Below are positions 31,201 to 37,047 of a stretch of DNA of 64,000 bases, one piece after another. Within the stretch, counting starts at the first letter, position 1, and every line of letters begins with the position of its first letter. A program made the position numbers and the translations under genes. The notes under the pieces were generated by a model. That model did no database searches. It worked only from the letters and a program-made list of their open reading frames with translations, and had not been told where the DNA came from. Location of the stretch: positions 1 through 64,000 of the forward strand of contig CAMVPR010000006.1 in assembly GCA_947169385.1 (NCBI GenBank). Reading direction: 5' to 3'. The stretch is from an uncultured Lachnospiraceae bacterium (GTDB lineage Bacteria; Bacillota; Clostridia; Lachnospirales; Lachnospiraceae).

Positions 31201-32650
31201 TCTCAGAACTCTCCGGCTTGTTTCTCTTAGCCACACCGTCATATACAATATTGTTGTTCCAATCAATATCTTTGGTAAGTGTATATTGATTAGCAGGTTT
31301 GGCGAGTGTAGTGTGACTATATCTCATGTTAGACAAATGTCTAAACTCAGCAATCTTATATTCTCCAGTATCGGCGTTAACCTTGTAAGAGGTAGAATCT
31401 CCTGAAGTTATCTCCTCTGCGTCAAATGCATACATGTCGTTCTCAGTATTGGAAAGCACCGGAGAACCAAGGTTGTATTCACGAACCGCCAAAGCTGCCT
31501 CGGTAGGCTTAACACTTACCTCTGCAAATATATACTTAGGATCTAATCCCAGCAATCTTGTTATACTGTATGTATTGATATCACTTGGCCCATGAGTACA
31601 AGCAGCAAGTGTCTGCGACGTGTTCATCGCATCAAGAATAAGCTCATAATTAGAACCGTTGTATACAAGAATAAACGGCACATTATTCAGGGTAACGTTA
31701 CCATGAGCATCCTTGACATCTAAAAGCGTTCTCTTGCTCTTAATCCTATTCTTCGGATCTCCTGTATTAATATCCTCTCCGCCGACTATGTTATTGTTAT
31801 CAATTGAAACTGAGAACAGGAAATGATCATCGTAATCCGCCTGTACAGACTCACCGGGCTTCTGCTCATAAAAGCTTATATCATAAATTGTATCAAGATC
31901 ACCGAGCTTGGAATTACTTCCGAAGCGGAGATTAAGAGTCTCCTCGTTGTTAAGAGTGACATTAGACAGACGAAGTGTCTCTGCATCAAGCAAAGCAACA
32001 TTGACCTGGTCAACAGCGTAATATCCCATTGCCAAATCACTTCTTACAGCCTCAGTTCTATTGACTGCATTAATATAAAACTTACCTCTAGCGACGTTGG
32101 TTCCCGGACCGTATGCCATTTCGGTTGACCATGCGCTATAGAATACTGAGTATACACTCTTAGAATAAAGGTCAAACTCTACGGTAATAGTACCGTTAAG
32201 CGCCTCAGTATCAAATATATAAGGGGAAATGATATCAAACAGAACACTATCGTCACCGCTTGAATACTGTCCCTTAGTGACAGTGAGTGCGGCGTATCTA
32301 TGCATATTGCCTTCGTTGTCTGCTAAAGTCGGAATACCGTACTCCGTCTTCTTAGAAGTCTCTGAAGCATCGATAAAATTGCCTTTGGCATTAGCCTCAT
32401 TGTAGATTCTGCTGATTATTGAATCTGATGTTCCTTTGGAATCGGCGTTAGAAAGTGCTGACTGTGCAGCAAGATAAATAGTCTGCGCATTGGCTTCATT
32501 TTTCAAAAACTCCGAATGCTGAATCCATCCGGTCACGCCCCACGCAGACACACCAAGAACGATGGTCATCATCGTGAGAACAACCATCATCTCGACTAAA
32601 GTAAAACCTATATTGTTAAGTCGCTTACGACCTTTCTCTCTAATAGACAT
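22229..32650 (-). CDS. Giant prepilin-anchored adhesin with GLUG and FN3-like repeats
   Basis: A 3473-residue protein whose N-terminus is a canonical prepilin: basic leader MSIREKGRKRLNNIG, then FTLVEMMVVLTMMTIVL with Phe1 and Glu5. Residues about 170-500 form a beta-rich head. About 530-2200 consist of dozens of GLUG-type units with a VGGI-x-G-x-N core followed by short Cys/Gly/Thr-rich stretches. About 2400-3200 carry several FN3/Ig-like modules. There is no LPXTG motif and no C-terminal membrane anchor, so surface display is expected through pilus assembly. His-rich HAHHYHEP lies near residue 2796. The gene is first in the four-pilin operon, with GGGTGA upstream. It probably mediates adhesion to cells or plant material; the ligand is unknown. 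Confidence 0.9.
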   Translation of the reverse strand: MSIREKGRKRLNNIGFTLVEMMVVLTMMTIVLGVSAWGVTGWIQHSEFLKNEANAQTIYLAAQSALSNADSKGTSDSIISRIYNEANAKGNFIDASETSKKTEYGIPTLADNEGNMHRYAALTVTKGQYSSGDDSVLFDIISPYIFDTEALNGTITVEFDLYSKSVYSVFYSAWSTEMAYGPGTNVARGKFYINAVNRTEAVRSDLAMGYYAVDQVNVALLDAETLRLSNVTLNNEETLNLRFGSNSKLGDLDTIYDISFYEQKPGESVQADYDDHFLFSVSIDNNNIVGGEDINTGDPKNRIKSKRTLLDVKDAHGNVTLNNVPFILVYNGSNYELILDAMNTSQTLAACTHGPSDINTYSITRLLGLDPKYIFAEVSVKPTEAALAVREYNLGSPVLSNTENDMYAFDAEEITSGDSTSYKVNADTGEYKIAEFRHLSNMRYSHTTLAKPANQYTLTKDIDWNNNIVYDGVAKRNKPESSETAAFPTVPEIESVDVLDGAGYSLDNVKLNETSNVKYESGNVNANVAGVLGLFGTNEGHIQSLGVSSAKLEFGSSDATASNTSIFSSNMKSIGVLTGINSGTINGIYFDENCDVYAKIKYNASGFKADEADGVGMMCGTMEVVNNNQVDRVLTDGKVRAEITNTDGQEFTYNNIEECTDNGAGVGMSGGYRYAGVGGVCGYIYTSGSNSSTFGVDKTAVSPIIPGMNKYLSSLDDKSVKNQAEVSGNMFIGGVVGNLYSEEPYSDTRTDLTMQNCHNDAKISLDTDFTDEQLDKIEAEAPTFAKVSGMYAGGVIGYNYQARIADCTYDMSNKEYIASYEAEASGESTAALKEDSKGIFVGGIAGFSYDGVVDSCSSNNGGYLLGYDYVGGIVGSTKASDGGATGGGPSTNSVLISNDNNGCYVIGHSFVGGIIGMNTKGVTVKDTSNDGIAAGDGIDIGGIAGRNSGDSSKKAMIVNCSAQLNDYGSNLFDMVKDKWGFFGSNVGGQVGFNEYGVIEFNNDTGNSVKSVSSIAVGTNNVGGFVGYNGINGTIKLNGSTDDYISGRVYGKGDCVGGFIGINLAPEAISEQKIIISTISVTGQRMVGGVVGANVLDMDTVAGSGSTFNITYNNKVSKIKGVSMVGGLIGYNMLTTDSNLLPASNIVESGSTFVGVDSSNWCNNFAVADTYGIYGSSGKLNKENTKTFTIGNSSAATVDYNNAEIYAEHFGGGLVGANEENSKLILVHARNKGQIKEEGKYDKVKLSDMLGFSDGYAGINSGIFGGIIGYATENTVVDSCDNQGSMQLYKGAFGGIVGLNEGYIVDCFTSTNIGEATLNVIGGIAGINHTVSDAKHTVGTYVDINNGEIKSCYNDKDITVNGKTNVGGVCGINAGILSDCYALGTVRGKVNVGGVTGVNLATIYTAGALKQAETLDVVGNTNVGGIVGVNDKTSTYEGKIEYTESNVSQGDKGINVTARADRAGGIVGFLKSGHIKGDNANSANSKYIENQAKVKADNYAGGVVGFMPEGIAGVAITYAKNTGDVIAGSKYAGGVVSVNDNNKITYSDNCGNVSASLGYAGGIASTNENNGLINFCKVYATDDSGVKITSTVEHGGAIVAVNDKSSSVLDCTVSTNVAGHKVILAGSKLKNIGYMVGLNKGMIARGQVLENVEYQTSAKEITLGGIAGYNKPEATVKDIGKDTATAHKVALTNSGNIKYLGGVVGNNEGLVKDCVFSGKISESSMATAGHSYGGIVGINHLGAGVDKSDKDSLAVVSGDSIKGAEIDVIGMSAIDSGQTSEGKLKHTSFVGGIAGYNDEDVTISKCYIDSGDQTNIKATYGMVGGITGANSGKLEYCGYAKEMGIVDDVYDNLSVKKYGKPDGSDAGINRLNKLLSKSQDNKYESITATDEMAESDMEAIITMKTGGDGYLGGISGFNSTTGIVTKCASGKWKVVSNETTKAAQIAGVVAQNESEKEFSYDVNCAFVMRNVKWINSESQTLYHVGGVIGSMQNRTASGWIIEGCVNLGSVVDHNSHNCAGVIANWIYNGGTVQYSFNYGTLKTDFQHGEQGTAAGIVGLINGLTTGQTVNVITCQNHGIINAPFDTSDKRKIANDVGGIVSEINAPKSTSEELFVNVVDCVNGADAEVYAYAKAIGILSWVGGDTGKTTVDNVHTNIIRCRNYSDKVLCYNNGKSSSLTFDRCGGIFGSHGTSTKSTVVIKNCISVNNQTTTSDNVRGQITWSNSTYQDAQNQSHKDWAYNYIIDQYSFKYINNNTAELNNNSNSVNSTVDVRAIGKGIHYINERNTKVLKTYPDGDIANGGSVRRLYIVKNLSSTNTNGEYVAVLDKHDKIKDKKFVVTGLSMLDVNGNNSYLDEDGGKNGYGVVKRKDKTTNDFDDTAQVLLKFKEQSGKSLDGSKPDYLDITDEVIQAYYDDYLEHDDFEKPTITTLTQKEGSYYAAWTDPNIATEHYELESTVYGVNKGTAVTESNVSSLNPISTKIHKYYQTDGSFEFPSDITIKSDKDYYVAVRVKAVGTKKESDYSDYKVIKHVAILPKPDVSIVRVEDAWYYRLINFKDYDNFEGWKVDIKLIDGKSAKTITSSDIDHTTGISKTAVTFDADKSTTLRAIASIGGSGESKLFTSNAVVSISTYIKNENVNVSNEVFRSVDNTDFEYSATLKMSGGGNDWPRQTFSVEIYAENQTTHMTESIAVKDVAVGRDNSVDVKLTKDDIVQGVDITKYDNFRAYFWYTSTGLGPVYTYYEITDPTVISSIEAEQSGYQRKDGYIKRLRDDGTAEYLRSFVIKRYYGMQNAHAHHYHEPRFNNKERVITYLPEITIDSNYVTTFDKDKNTLSYTYTWTGDYPEGYTVKMYGTKSSGAEEEIEITGYDGKSKSLTVNADEWDYSSVRLEVTGKNTKEDKLARSAEQTFDDIPRRLAKLDSPFVSINEQDGLNYTVRFSESEDEDCVGYQVYIQDITADGENGPITKLGDKIDGRENTSVKVNLENYAKHKVKIMVVALAPPNQNPIKIYDSVYGTPLTVEIFGRIDKPDATFDWTDVWKSAYVKESDFISDKNGLSATVSNPKSTNTYLMFGLVYKTKEEADVALAKIQSAANDDEIMNKVDTVFKEAKANKDCYTFGFGANKSIATSKGSGKYVIASNDFESDKDWTISYAGYYMIPLIRATNNTGVSSVYACGSSVLSIPKVQLDSPSVKKSKSATNVDGGAYQLAYYAVDPDTNINVKVNYDTYTWTRSDSIPDYHQINFKANVDHIAKAGEPKSEGTVATDKINYGVRVETDESKLTAYVANDKDDKVDSIDKSSINDSIDDFVKASSTDVDQVEETEGDVTTTTYTYTDTNKKDKLVVIEDTENKTTTYLLNDQVIKVEAELDEDKGSVTLKGITNIVSGRVTTATGDMFYKFESDPVIKYEKGSKSAKYTFVVPQPQGTFTFDYTNNGVTDTCSTSTSSKFFTECEIKTCMDTDTRIKSSEVTEVNVK

Positions 32651-32953
32651 ACAATCACCCGCTATTCTATACTACAACTATGTCTAAACCCTGTTTATAT
32701 CAATGCTATCTGTCATCCTGAGCGTATGCGAAGGATCTTTGACCTTCGTAAGAAGGTCAATTCAACATGTGTATAATATAACAGCATCGAATTCATACTC
32801 CTACAATACATATATCGGAATAATATTATATTCATTTAATCTGTTATTCTCACCCCAAAAAAGGGTACAATTCCCACATATACTATATTATAACGCATAT
32901 TAACCGATTTTGCCACACAAATATTTCATAATATTTCTTATATTAATGTATAA
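32651..32953. other. Leader/upstream region of the giant pilin gene with a repeat fragment
   Basis: No gene seen. An A-like repeat lies at 32711-32760 (TGTCATCCTGAG, then a GACCTTC/GAAGGTC hairpin). A TATAAT box occurs on the minus strand near 32890, but no good -35 was found at standard spacing. I saw no c-di-GMP (GEMM) riboswitch signature here. Confidence 0.6.
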
Positions 32954-32986
32954 ACAAAAATGCCTCCGGCGTACACCGAAGGCATG
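32954..32986 (-). terminator. Intrinsic terminator after rubrerythrin
   Basis: Stem ATGCCTTCGG with CCGGAGGCAT (one G-T pair) between about 32960 and 32985, followed by TTTTTGTTT on the minus strand. Confidence 0.8.
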
Positions 32987-32999
32987 ACAATTCTTAATA

Positions 33000-33656
33000 T
33001 TAATAGTTCTCAGCACTAATCTCAAAGAATGACTGCGGATGAGCACATACAGGACAAATATCAGGCGCCTCTGTTCCAACTACGATATGACCGCAGTTAC
33101 GGCACTCCCAAATCTTAACCTCGCTCTTCTTAAACACTTCCTGCATCTCAACGTTGTTAAGAAGTGCGCGATATCTCTCCTCATGACGCTTCTCAATAGC
33201 TGCAACAGCTCTGAACTTAGCTGCAAGCTCTGGGAAACCTTCCTTCTCAGCAGTTACGGCAAATCCCTCGTACATATCTGTCCACTCGTGATTCTCACCC
33301 TCTGCTGCTGCCTTAAGATTGTCAGCAGTACTTCCGATTCCATTAAGCTCCTTAAACCACATCTTAGCGTGCTCTTTCTCATTGTCTGCCGTCTTCAAGA
33401 ATATGTCTGCTATCTGTTCAAATCCCTCTTTCTTAGCCTTAGAAGCAAAGTATGTATACTTGTTTCTAGCCTGAGATTCTCCTGCAAATGCTACAAGTAA
33501 GTTCTTCTCTGTCTCTGTTCCCGAATATGGATTAGAAGACTCCTCTTTAATCTCTTCAAGCTTATCTCCTGATACTCCACAACGTGGGCACTTAGCCTCC
33601 TCAGCACTTGGTGCCTCAAACACCTCACCGCAAACTTTACATTTAAACTTAGCCAT
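33000..33656 (-). CDS. rbr: Rubrerythrin with N- and C-terminal rubredoxin-like domains
   Basis: A 218-residue peroxide-reducing non-haem di-iron protein. The N-terminus has a zinc-ribbon/desulforedoxin-like CxxC pair (CKVCGEVF and CPRCG), the centre is a four-helix di-iron domain with the ligands expected for the family ([29 protein letters not shown]), and the C-terminus is a rubredoxin module (CRNCGHIV and CPVCAHPQ). Rubrerythrins use rubredoxin-derived electrons to reduce hydrogen peroxide in anaerobes. The extra N-terminal metal site is found in a subset of clostridial members. AGGAGG precedes the ATG. Monocistronic, with its own terminator. Strong support for an anaerobic host. Confidence 0.95.
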   Translation of the reverse strand: MAKFKCKVCGEVFEAPSAEEAKCPRCGVSGDKLEEIKEESSNPYSGTETEKNLLVAFAGESQARNKYTYFASKAKKEGFEQIADIFLKTADNEKEHAKMWFKELNGIGSTADNLKAAAEGENHEWTDMYEGFAVTAEKEGFPELAAKFRAVAAIEKRHEERYRALLNNVEMQEVFKKSEVKIWECRNCGHIVVGTEAPDICPVCAHPQSFFEISAENY

Positions 33657-33730
33657 ACGTATATACCTCCTTATTCATGTACATATAGTGTACATATTAT
33701 ACTACAAAAGCGGTCGCATTGACAACAAAA

Positions 33731-33853
33731 ATGTCATCCTATGGACTAGTGAAAGAGCTATACATAGGAAAATGTCATCATAAGAATTAATGAAAGATCT
33801 TTACATAGTAAATATGTCATCCTGAGGAACGCAGTGACGAAGGATGACACATA
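33731..33853. repeat. Degenerate A-type repeat cluster
   Basis: Three TGTCATC starts within about 115 bp (near 33732, 33773 and 33812), the last followed by CTGAGGAACGCAGTGACGAAGGATGACA, which is a compact version of element A (see pieces TGTCATCCTGAGG and GAAGGATGACA). Confidence 0.65.
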
Positions 33854-33861
33854 ATTAAACT

Positions 33862-34413
33862 CTATGAATTGATATACTGATCTGTCTTCTTAATCACATC
33901 CCCAACAATCTCTATATTCCTACCAACATCCCCACACTCAAGCGAATGATTACACTCCGGATAAGAATGAAGCGGAATCCCCATATCATTTGCAACGGAC
34001 TTAACATGTTCAACATCAGACCACGGATCATCATCACCAATGAACGCAATTACATCCTCAGAACCAAATGCAAATGTCTCCTCAACCGGCGTATACCACA
34101 CCTGTCTCGCACTCAGCTTATGATCAGAAACATACTTGGCAACAACTGCAGTCCCTATACTCTTGCCAATAAAGACAACCTCTTCATATCCTGAGAAATC
34201 AACACCCGACAACTGTTCTTCACACTGTGCAAATGCCAGTTCAAAAGCTTTTCTCATCATTGCTTTATCGCCCTTAACCTTGCTCGGCAAATCATGATAT
34301 TCAATGCTAATCACTTCATAACCCAGATTCATCATCAGTTTAGAAGAATAGTAAAGTAGCGGCTTATCCTTATGGTACCCTATTCCGGGTAAAACAACTG
34401 TTAGTTTAGACAT
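33862..34413 (-). CDS. Small alpha/beta hydrolase
   Basis: A 183-residue alpha/beta-fold hydrolase. The first strand MSKLTVVLPGIGYHKDK gives the oxyanion region, the nucleophile Ser is in IGKSIGTAV (about residue 90), the acid is probably in FIGDDDPW and the His in ECNHSLE near residue 155. Such small enzymes (dienelactone hydrolase or RBBP9/YdeN-like) act on varied esters; the substrate is unknown. RBS AAGGAGGAC precedes the ATG. No signal peptide. It lies between a repeat cluster and a YccF gene and may be monocistronic. Confidence 0.78.
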   Translation of the reverse strand: MSKLTVVLPGIGYHKDKPLLYYSSKLMMNLGYEVISIEYHDLPSKVKGDKAMMRKAFELAFAQCEEQLSGVDFSGYEEVVFIGKSIGTAVVAKYVSDHKLSARQVWYTPVEETFAFGSEDVIAFIGDDDPWSDVEHVKSVANDMGIPLHSYPECNHSLECGDVGRNIEIVGDVIKKTDQYINS

Positions 34414-34445
34414 CGTGTCCTCCTTAATTGTGTAGAAAACTCATA

Positions 34446-34820
34446 TTACAAAACGTGCTCTCTTACTACTTCAGCTCCAAACGGCATAAGAGATACTTTA
34501 GCAATCTTAAAGAACTGCTTACCAAAAGGAATTCCAATTATTGTTATGCACAGAATCAATCCTGTAAGAGCGTTACCAATTGCAAGCTCAAGTCCACCGA
34601 ACACCAACCACAGGATGTTTAACAGTAACGAAACTGTTCCCCCGTCGTTGACGACTTCTTTGCCAAATGGATTAAGGGAAATGCTTGCAAGCTTGAAGCA
34701 CTGAAGCCCCACAGGAATCCCAACTATGGTTATACACCACAAAAATCCGGTAAGCCACCATCCAAAAGCACTCATAAGCCCTCCAAATATAAGCCATAAA
34801 ATGTTAAGTATAATTCTCAT
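34446..34820 (-). CDS. yccF: YccF (DUF307) inner-membrane protein
   Basis: A 124-residue protein built of two similar halves, each with a hydrophobic helix pair: ILNILWLIFGGLMSAFGWWL, then ILNILWLVFGGLELAIGNAL. The repeated GIP[VF]G motif (VGIPVGLQCFK, IGIPFGKQFFK) and NPFGKEVV match the YccF family. Function is unclear; members occur in many bacteria as small polytopic membrane proteins. AAGGAGG precedes the ATG at 34820. Downstream is the alpha/beta hydrolase (32 bp gap), so the two could be co-transcribed. Confidence 0.9.
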   Translation of the reverse strand: MRIILNILWLIFGGLMSAFGWWLTGFLWCITIVGIPVGLQCFKLASISLNPFGKEVVNDGGTVSLLLNILWLVFGGLELAIGNALTGLILCITIIGIPFGKQFFKIAKVSLMPFGAEVVREHVL

Positions 34821-34844
34821 GTTAATTCCTCCTTAAAACAATCT

Positions 34845-35123
34845 TTAGTTTAATGTATTTAAAAAATCGGTAATTGCAGAAAATGCTTCTCCCGCATCCA
34901 TCTGAAGCCAATTTCTGTCTCCTGACCGCTCTATATTCTCCCTAAACCGTTTATTGCTAAATGTAAATAACACTCTTTTACGTATATCATCCATATTCTT
35001 TTCTTTCATTAACGGCTCGTCAAATATATATATACCGAGTTTAAAGTTGATTCTCTGAATTATAATATCAACTTCTCTCTCTATAGCATTCGCTTGCCCT
35101 GATGCAATCTAGATCTTACTCAT
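34845..35123 (-). pseudogene. Interrupted small ORF downstream of a DUF4143 ATPase
   Basis: From an ATG at 35121-35123 the minus strand reads MSKI then a TAG (35109-35111), then 87 open codons ending FSAITDFLNTLN and TAA. The open part contains EREVDIIIQR and DIRKRVLFTFSNKRF, so it looks like a real protein fragment rather than random sequence. It starts 3 bp after the ATPase stop. It could be a pseudogene with a nonsense mutation or the remnant of a longer gene. No family recognised. Confidence 0.45.
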
Positions 35124-35126
35124 ATC

Positions 35127-36431
35127 TCAGATATACTTTAACAAAAAGTCTGTAATTCCAATTATAGTAAAACCATTTTCATCGAGACTTTCTTTTACTG
35201 GCTTATTAATCACTACAATCTTAGTAATTTCATCATGTAAAAGAAGATACGGTCTAATCTCCCTAGCTCTGGTTTCCGGATTTGATATATCCAAGCAGAC
35301 CTGTATGTAATACCTTTTGATTCCTTTAGTAGCTAAAAAATCTACTTCATTGGTTTTTCTTATCGATTTCCCATTTTTATCTTTCTCAACCGATTCAAAG
35401 CAGCCTACACTCACAGTGTATCCTTTATATATCAACTCATTATACACGATATTTTCTAGCATTTGACCTTCATCAGGAAACACAAAATTTAATCTGGCAT
35501 TTCTTAGACCCGTATCAATAAAGTAATACTTTCTTAATGCGCCTATCTCAGTGCGCCCCTTTAAATCATAGCGCCTAGCTTCCCTTATCATAAACGCATC
35601 TTTAAAGAAGCCAATATATCTTTCAATCGTCTGTTTATCTATCTTCTCCTTCTTGACGCTCCTGTAAGTATCAGATAGTTTCTGAGCATTCATAAGTTCT
35701 CCTGTGGATGTACTTATAATATTACAGAGTTCATCAAGAGAATCGCTTTTTTTCAATTTATTATGTTCAATAATGTCTCTAAAATATGTTGTTTCGAACA
35801 ATCCTTTTAGATAGTTCTTTTTATCCTCGTCAGATTTCAATACAGCAAGCGGCATCCCACCGTATTGCATGTACTCATATATTGCCTCTATAGCCGCCCC
35901 ACCCTTATATCCATAAAACTCTTCAAACGAAAGCGGGCCAAGCGCAATATTAGTGGCTTTATCACGAAATTCCGTAATGATATCTTCAGAGAGCATCTTC
36001 GAATTAGATCCGGTAACATATAGATCTATATTTTTCTCTCTTGATAATCCTAGCACCACATCAACAAATGAAATAACTTCATTGTCATCCTTTTTAGCCA
36101 CGACATGCTTACCATCTGTCAGATTCGGATTGACAAGCGTATATACTTTCTGTATCTCATCTATAAACACATAACATTTACTCTTATTAACACAGCGCTC
36201 ACGCACATAGTTTCCTAAAACTATAGGGTCTCTATATTCGATATTCCTATCATCATCTAGCTCTAGTATCAAAATGTTTTCTTCCGGCACCCCTTCATTA
36301 ATAAGGTATTCCTTATATATTTCATTTAAAAGATATGATTTACCACATCTTCTAATCCCTGTAATTACCTTTGGGAAACCGTTACCCCTAGTTGCTATGA
36401 GCTGTTTAAGGTACTTATCTCTTTTAATCAT
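35127..36431 (-). CDS. AAA ATPase with DUF4143 nuclease-like C-terminal domain (1 of 3)
   Basis: A 434-residue protein starting at MIKRDKYLKQL, with AAGGAG upstream. The N-terminal AAA_14 ATPase has Walker A ITGIRRCGKSYLL (about residues 20-32) and Walker B CYVFIDEIQKV. The C-terminal DUF4143 region has TNEVDFLATKG and YYIQVCLD, resembling a PD-(D/E)xK core (E/D-x(n)-D...Q-x-C rather than K). Family members are widespread in anaerobic bacteria and of uncertain role. This copy belongs to a different branch from the ones at 37048 and 55004. The promoter region carries two copies of a 29-bp direct repeat with the palindrome GTAGAATTCTAC. Confidence 0.85.
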   Translation of the reverse strand: MIKRDKYLKQLIATRGNGFPKVITGIRRCGKSYLLNEIYKEYLINEGVPEENILILELDDDRNIEYRDPIVLGNYVRERCVNKSKCYVFIDEIQKVYTLVNPNLTDGKHVVAKKDDNEVISFVDVVLGLSREKNIDLYVTGSNSKMLSEDIITEFRDKATNIALGPLSFEEFYGYKGGAAIEAIYEYMQYGGMPLAVLKSDEDKKNYLKGLFETTYFRDIIEHNKLKKSDSLDELCNIISTSTGELMNAQKLSDTYRSVKKEKIDKQTIERYIGFFKDAFMIREARRYDLKGRTEIGALRKYYFIDTGLRNARLNFVFPDEGQMLENIVYNELIYKGYTVSVGCFESVEKDKNGKSIRKTNEVDFLATKGIKRYYIQVCLDISNPETRAREIRPYLLLHDEITKIVVINKPVKESLDENGFTIIGITDFLLKYI

Positions 36432-36445
36432 ATAATCTCCTTTTT

Positions 36446-36556
36446 TGTAGAATTCTACACTTTTGTCAATTATATCACTTGAGGCTGTATCATTCAAGAT
36501 ACATGCGAGTTTTTCAGTTGACAAAATTGTAGAATTCTACACTTTTGTCAATTATA
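36446..36556 (-). promoter_or_regulatory. Promoter with duplicated palindromic operator for the DUF4143 ATPase
   Basis: On the minus strand -35 TTGAAT (36492-36497) and -10 TATAAT (36469-36474) are separated by 17 bp. A 29-bp direct repeat occurs at 36446-36474 and 36528-36556, each holding the perfect palindrome TGTAGAATTCTACA (36446-36459; 36528-36541). The downstream copy overlaps the likely start of transcription and the other lies above the -35, as expected for repressor binding at two operators. Confidence 0.7.
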
Positions 36557-36606
36557 CTCTATATAAAGGTCTATCCCAAAAAACTTCCCTCAAATGCCAA
36601 CATCCC

Positions 36607-37017
36607 CTATATCAACTCACCACTAAAATGTTGAATCTCGTGTTGAATAATCTGTGCTGTAAAATCCGTGTATTTACCGTGCTTAGGATTAAAGTTCTGA
36701 TCCAGATAATCGACTTCTATCTCTTTGTATCGCGTACACGGTCTGACTCCATCTAAAGATAAGCACCCTTCTTCTGTCTCGTATTTACCGGTCTTCTTAG
36801 TGATTACCGGGTTAATCATTGGGAATATAAACGGTCCCATGGCAACCACTATAATCTGTTTCTTAATTCCAATCATGTTAGCAGCCATACCAACACATCT
36901 GTCTCTATTAGCCTTTAACGTATCAAGCAAATCCACAACAACCTGCTTATCATCCTCTGTAGCAGGCTCAGATTTCTGCTTAAGAAACATCGGATCTCTG
37001 ACAATATCTTTTACCAT
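36607..37017 (-). CDS. def: Peptide deformylase, divergent
   Basis: A 136-residue protein of the Fe/Zn peptide deformylase family, which removes the formyl group from new proteins. It keeps motif II EGCLSLDG (metal-binding Cys) and motif III QHEIQHFSG (two His and Glu). Motif I reads VGMAANMIG, where the usual GxGLAAxQ has Gln; here Met takes the Gln position and one Gly is missing. Activity may therefore be changed. The ATG at 37017 has GAAGG upstream at loose spacing; another ATG nine codons earlier is possible. It lies between two DUF4143 ATPases, away from fmt or translation genes, so it may be a secondary paralogue. Confidence 0.85.
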   Translation of the reverse strand: MVKDIVRDPMFLKQKSEPATEDDKQVVVDLLDTLKANRDRCVGMAANMIGIKKQIIVVAMGPFIFPMINPVITKKTGKYETEEGCLSLDGVRPCTRYKEIEVDYLDQNFNPKHGKYTDFTAQIIQHEIQHFSGELI

Positions 37018-37047
37018 TATCTTAAAACCTTCTTTCAAGTACACTAA

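Noticed and set aside
30909-31289. Plus-strand open frame inside the giant adhesin gene
   Set aside because: Antisense to a clearly coding region, with no start signals or recognisable domain.
32651-32999. c-di-GMP (GEMM) riboswitch upstream of the pilin operon
   Set aside because: No match to the conserved tetraloop and receptor patterns was found; the hairpin here belongs to a dispersed repeat.
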